Shown here piece after piece: positions 63,134 through 64,000 of a stretch of DNA of 64,000 nt. The stretch comes from Hymenolepis diminuta (Eukaryota; Platyhelminthes; Cestoda; Cyclophyllidea; Hymenolepididae): assembly GCA_900708905.1 (NCBI GenBank), contig CAADRB010000042.1:524793-588792 (forward strand), read 5' to 3'. The notes below the pieces were generated by a model, which did no database searches, was not told the origin of the DNA, and worked only from the letters and a program-made list of their open reading frames with translations. A program made the translations under genes and the position numbers. Within the stretch, counting starts at the first letter, position 1; every line of letters begins with the position of its first letter.

Positions 63134-63366
63134 TGTAATTTCTTTCTTTATTTCCCCACCGATAAAAGACACTTGATAATTATTCGTATTTGTTTAAGCC
63201 GAGACCGATTGAGTGGGAGTTTCGTTAATACACGCGTGTTGACTATAACGTGCCTTCTTATCTGCCGTGGGTTATTAGCTTCTGTGTTAAGTTGCTATAT
63301 TACTGAGTTTTCTACATTGTTGGCTCTGCTAGATTACTATTCGAACTCCTAGTTGGTTGCGTTACA
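63134..63366 (+). repeat. 5' LTR of a Gypsy-type element
   Basis: 233 nt bounded by TGTAA...TTACA inverted ends. It is followed immediately by GCAAAGTGGCGACGCAGTG, where TGG-initial sequence fits a tRNA primer site, and then by gag. The matching 3' LTR lies outside the window, so the boundaries are inferred from the ends and context. Confidence 0.55.
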
Positions 63367-63383
63367 GCAAAGTGGCGACGCAG

Positions 63384-64000
63384 TGATGGACTCAATCGAA
63401 ACTGCCAAAAGTGCGGCCATTGTTTGATGCATCATGGAACAAATGAATCTATCCAAACCTAATAAAGATAAAGAAGCCTTCATTAAGAATGTTGGTGAGT
63501 TCCATTATGAACTCTCTGTAGGTGGAATTTCTACGACATGGTACGCTCATTATCAGGATATTTACGAAAATCGAATGGCAGGATTACTGAACGAAGTGAG
63601 GATAAACATGCTACTGCGGAAATTCAGCAAAAACGACCATGATCTCTATCTAGCATATCTCCTTCCACTCTCGCCGAAGGATTTCACATATGAGGAAACG
63701 ATCGAAAGTGCGGAAAGGTGTTTGGCGATAATACCTCGCTTTTCAATAGGCGTTTCAAGTGCCTAAATTTGGCCATACGCGAGGGTGAAGACATTCACAA
63801 GTATGTAGCCATTGTGAATCGAATGTGTAATGGCATTCGCGTATAGATCGCTGAAGGAGGGCCAGTTCAGGTGCTTTGTATTCATTCAGGGTCTTCGTTC
63901 GCCGTGTTATGCGGAAATTCGCCTGAAACTGTTGTATTTTTTAGATAAGAATCCAGATATTATGTTGCATCATCTGGTAGATGAATATAATAACTTCCGA
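63384..64000 (+). pseudogene. Gypsy-type gag, broken, runs off the window
   Basis: A gag reading can be followed from MDSIETAKSAAIV at 63384 (stop after 13 codons). It continues through the longest open piece at 63434-63766 (KDKEAFIKNVGEF, WYAHYQDIYE, LLRKFSKNDHDLYLAYLLP), then in another frame FNRRFKCLNLAIREGEDIHKY, and in a third SLKEGQFRCFVFIQGLRSP. The last two segments match the retrotransposon gag pattern of an ordered helical capsid domain (RRFxCLxL, FVxGLxxP). One stop and at least two frameshifts disable it. Zinc knuckles and pol would lie beyond 64000. Confidence 0.7.

Overview
The window looks like nuclear DNA of a parasitic flatworm (Platyhelminthes), probably a tapeworm or a trematode. 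The supporting signs are: AT-rich sequence (roughly two thirds A+T by eye); intron-bearing animal genes with clean GT-AG junctions; one gene with introns of only 31-37 nt; a GAPDH whose C-terminal motif has the flatworm-type Cys in GYSCR; and worn Gypsy-type and LINE-type elements plus tRNA-derived SINE-like repeats. This assignment is inference; no species is claimed.

Layout, left to right. 418-3302 (+): the 3' part of a C5orf22/UPF0489 homologue, with its N-terminus off the left edge. 3303-10036: mostly featureless, with a fragment of an LTR-like repeat, a SINE copy and a small CpG-rich block. 10037-11057 (-): a complete three-exon Rho GTPase. 11058-20060: non-coding, with a collapsed Gypsy-type element (14737-about 16690) and a few candidate micro-exons. 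20061-31074 (+): the C-terminal exons of a single-pass membrane protein with a long Tyr-rich tail ending in an NPLY motif; no family was recognised. 32331-33189 (+): a compact Ran-binding-domain gene whose frame is only restored by splicing three ultra-short introns. 37975-38932 (+): a decayed GAPDH copy, followed by an intact intronless GAPDH at 41550-42566 (+). 43604-57917 (-): a FAM13 homologue with six recognised exons, one intron being 10 kb. 63134-64000 (+): the 5' end of a Gypsy-type retroelement, with LTR, primer-site region and broken gag, running off the right edge.

The genes do not form a pathway. Rho and FAM13 (some family members carry a RhoGAP domain) could both touch small-GTPase signalling, and the Ran-binding protein belongs to another small-GTPase system, but their closeness here is probably chance. 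The most interesting items are the Ran-binding gene with mini-introns, the orphan NPLY-tailed receptor-like protein, and the paired GAPDH copies, one dead and one intact but divergent.
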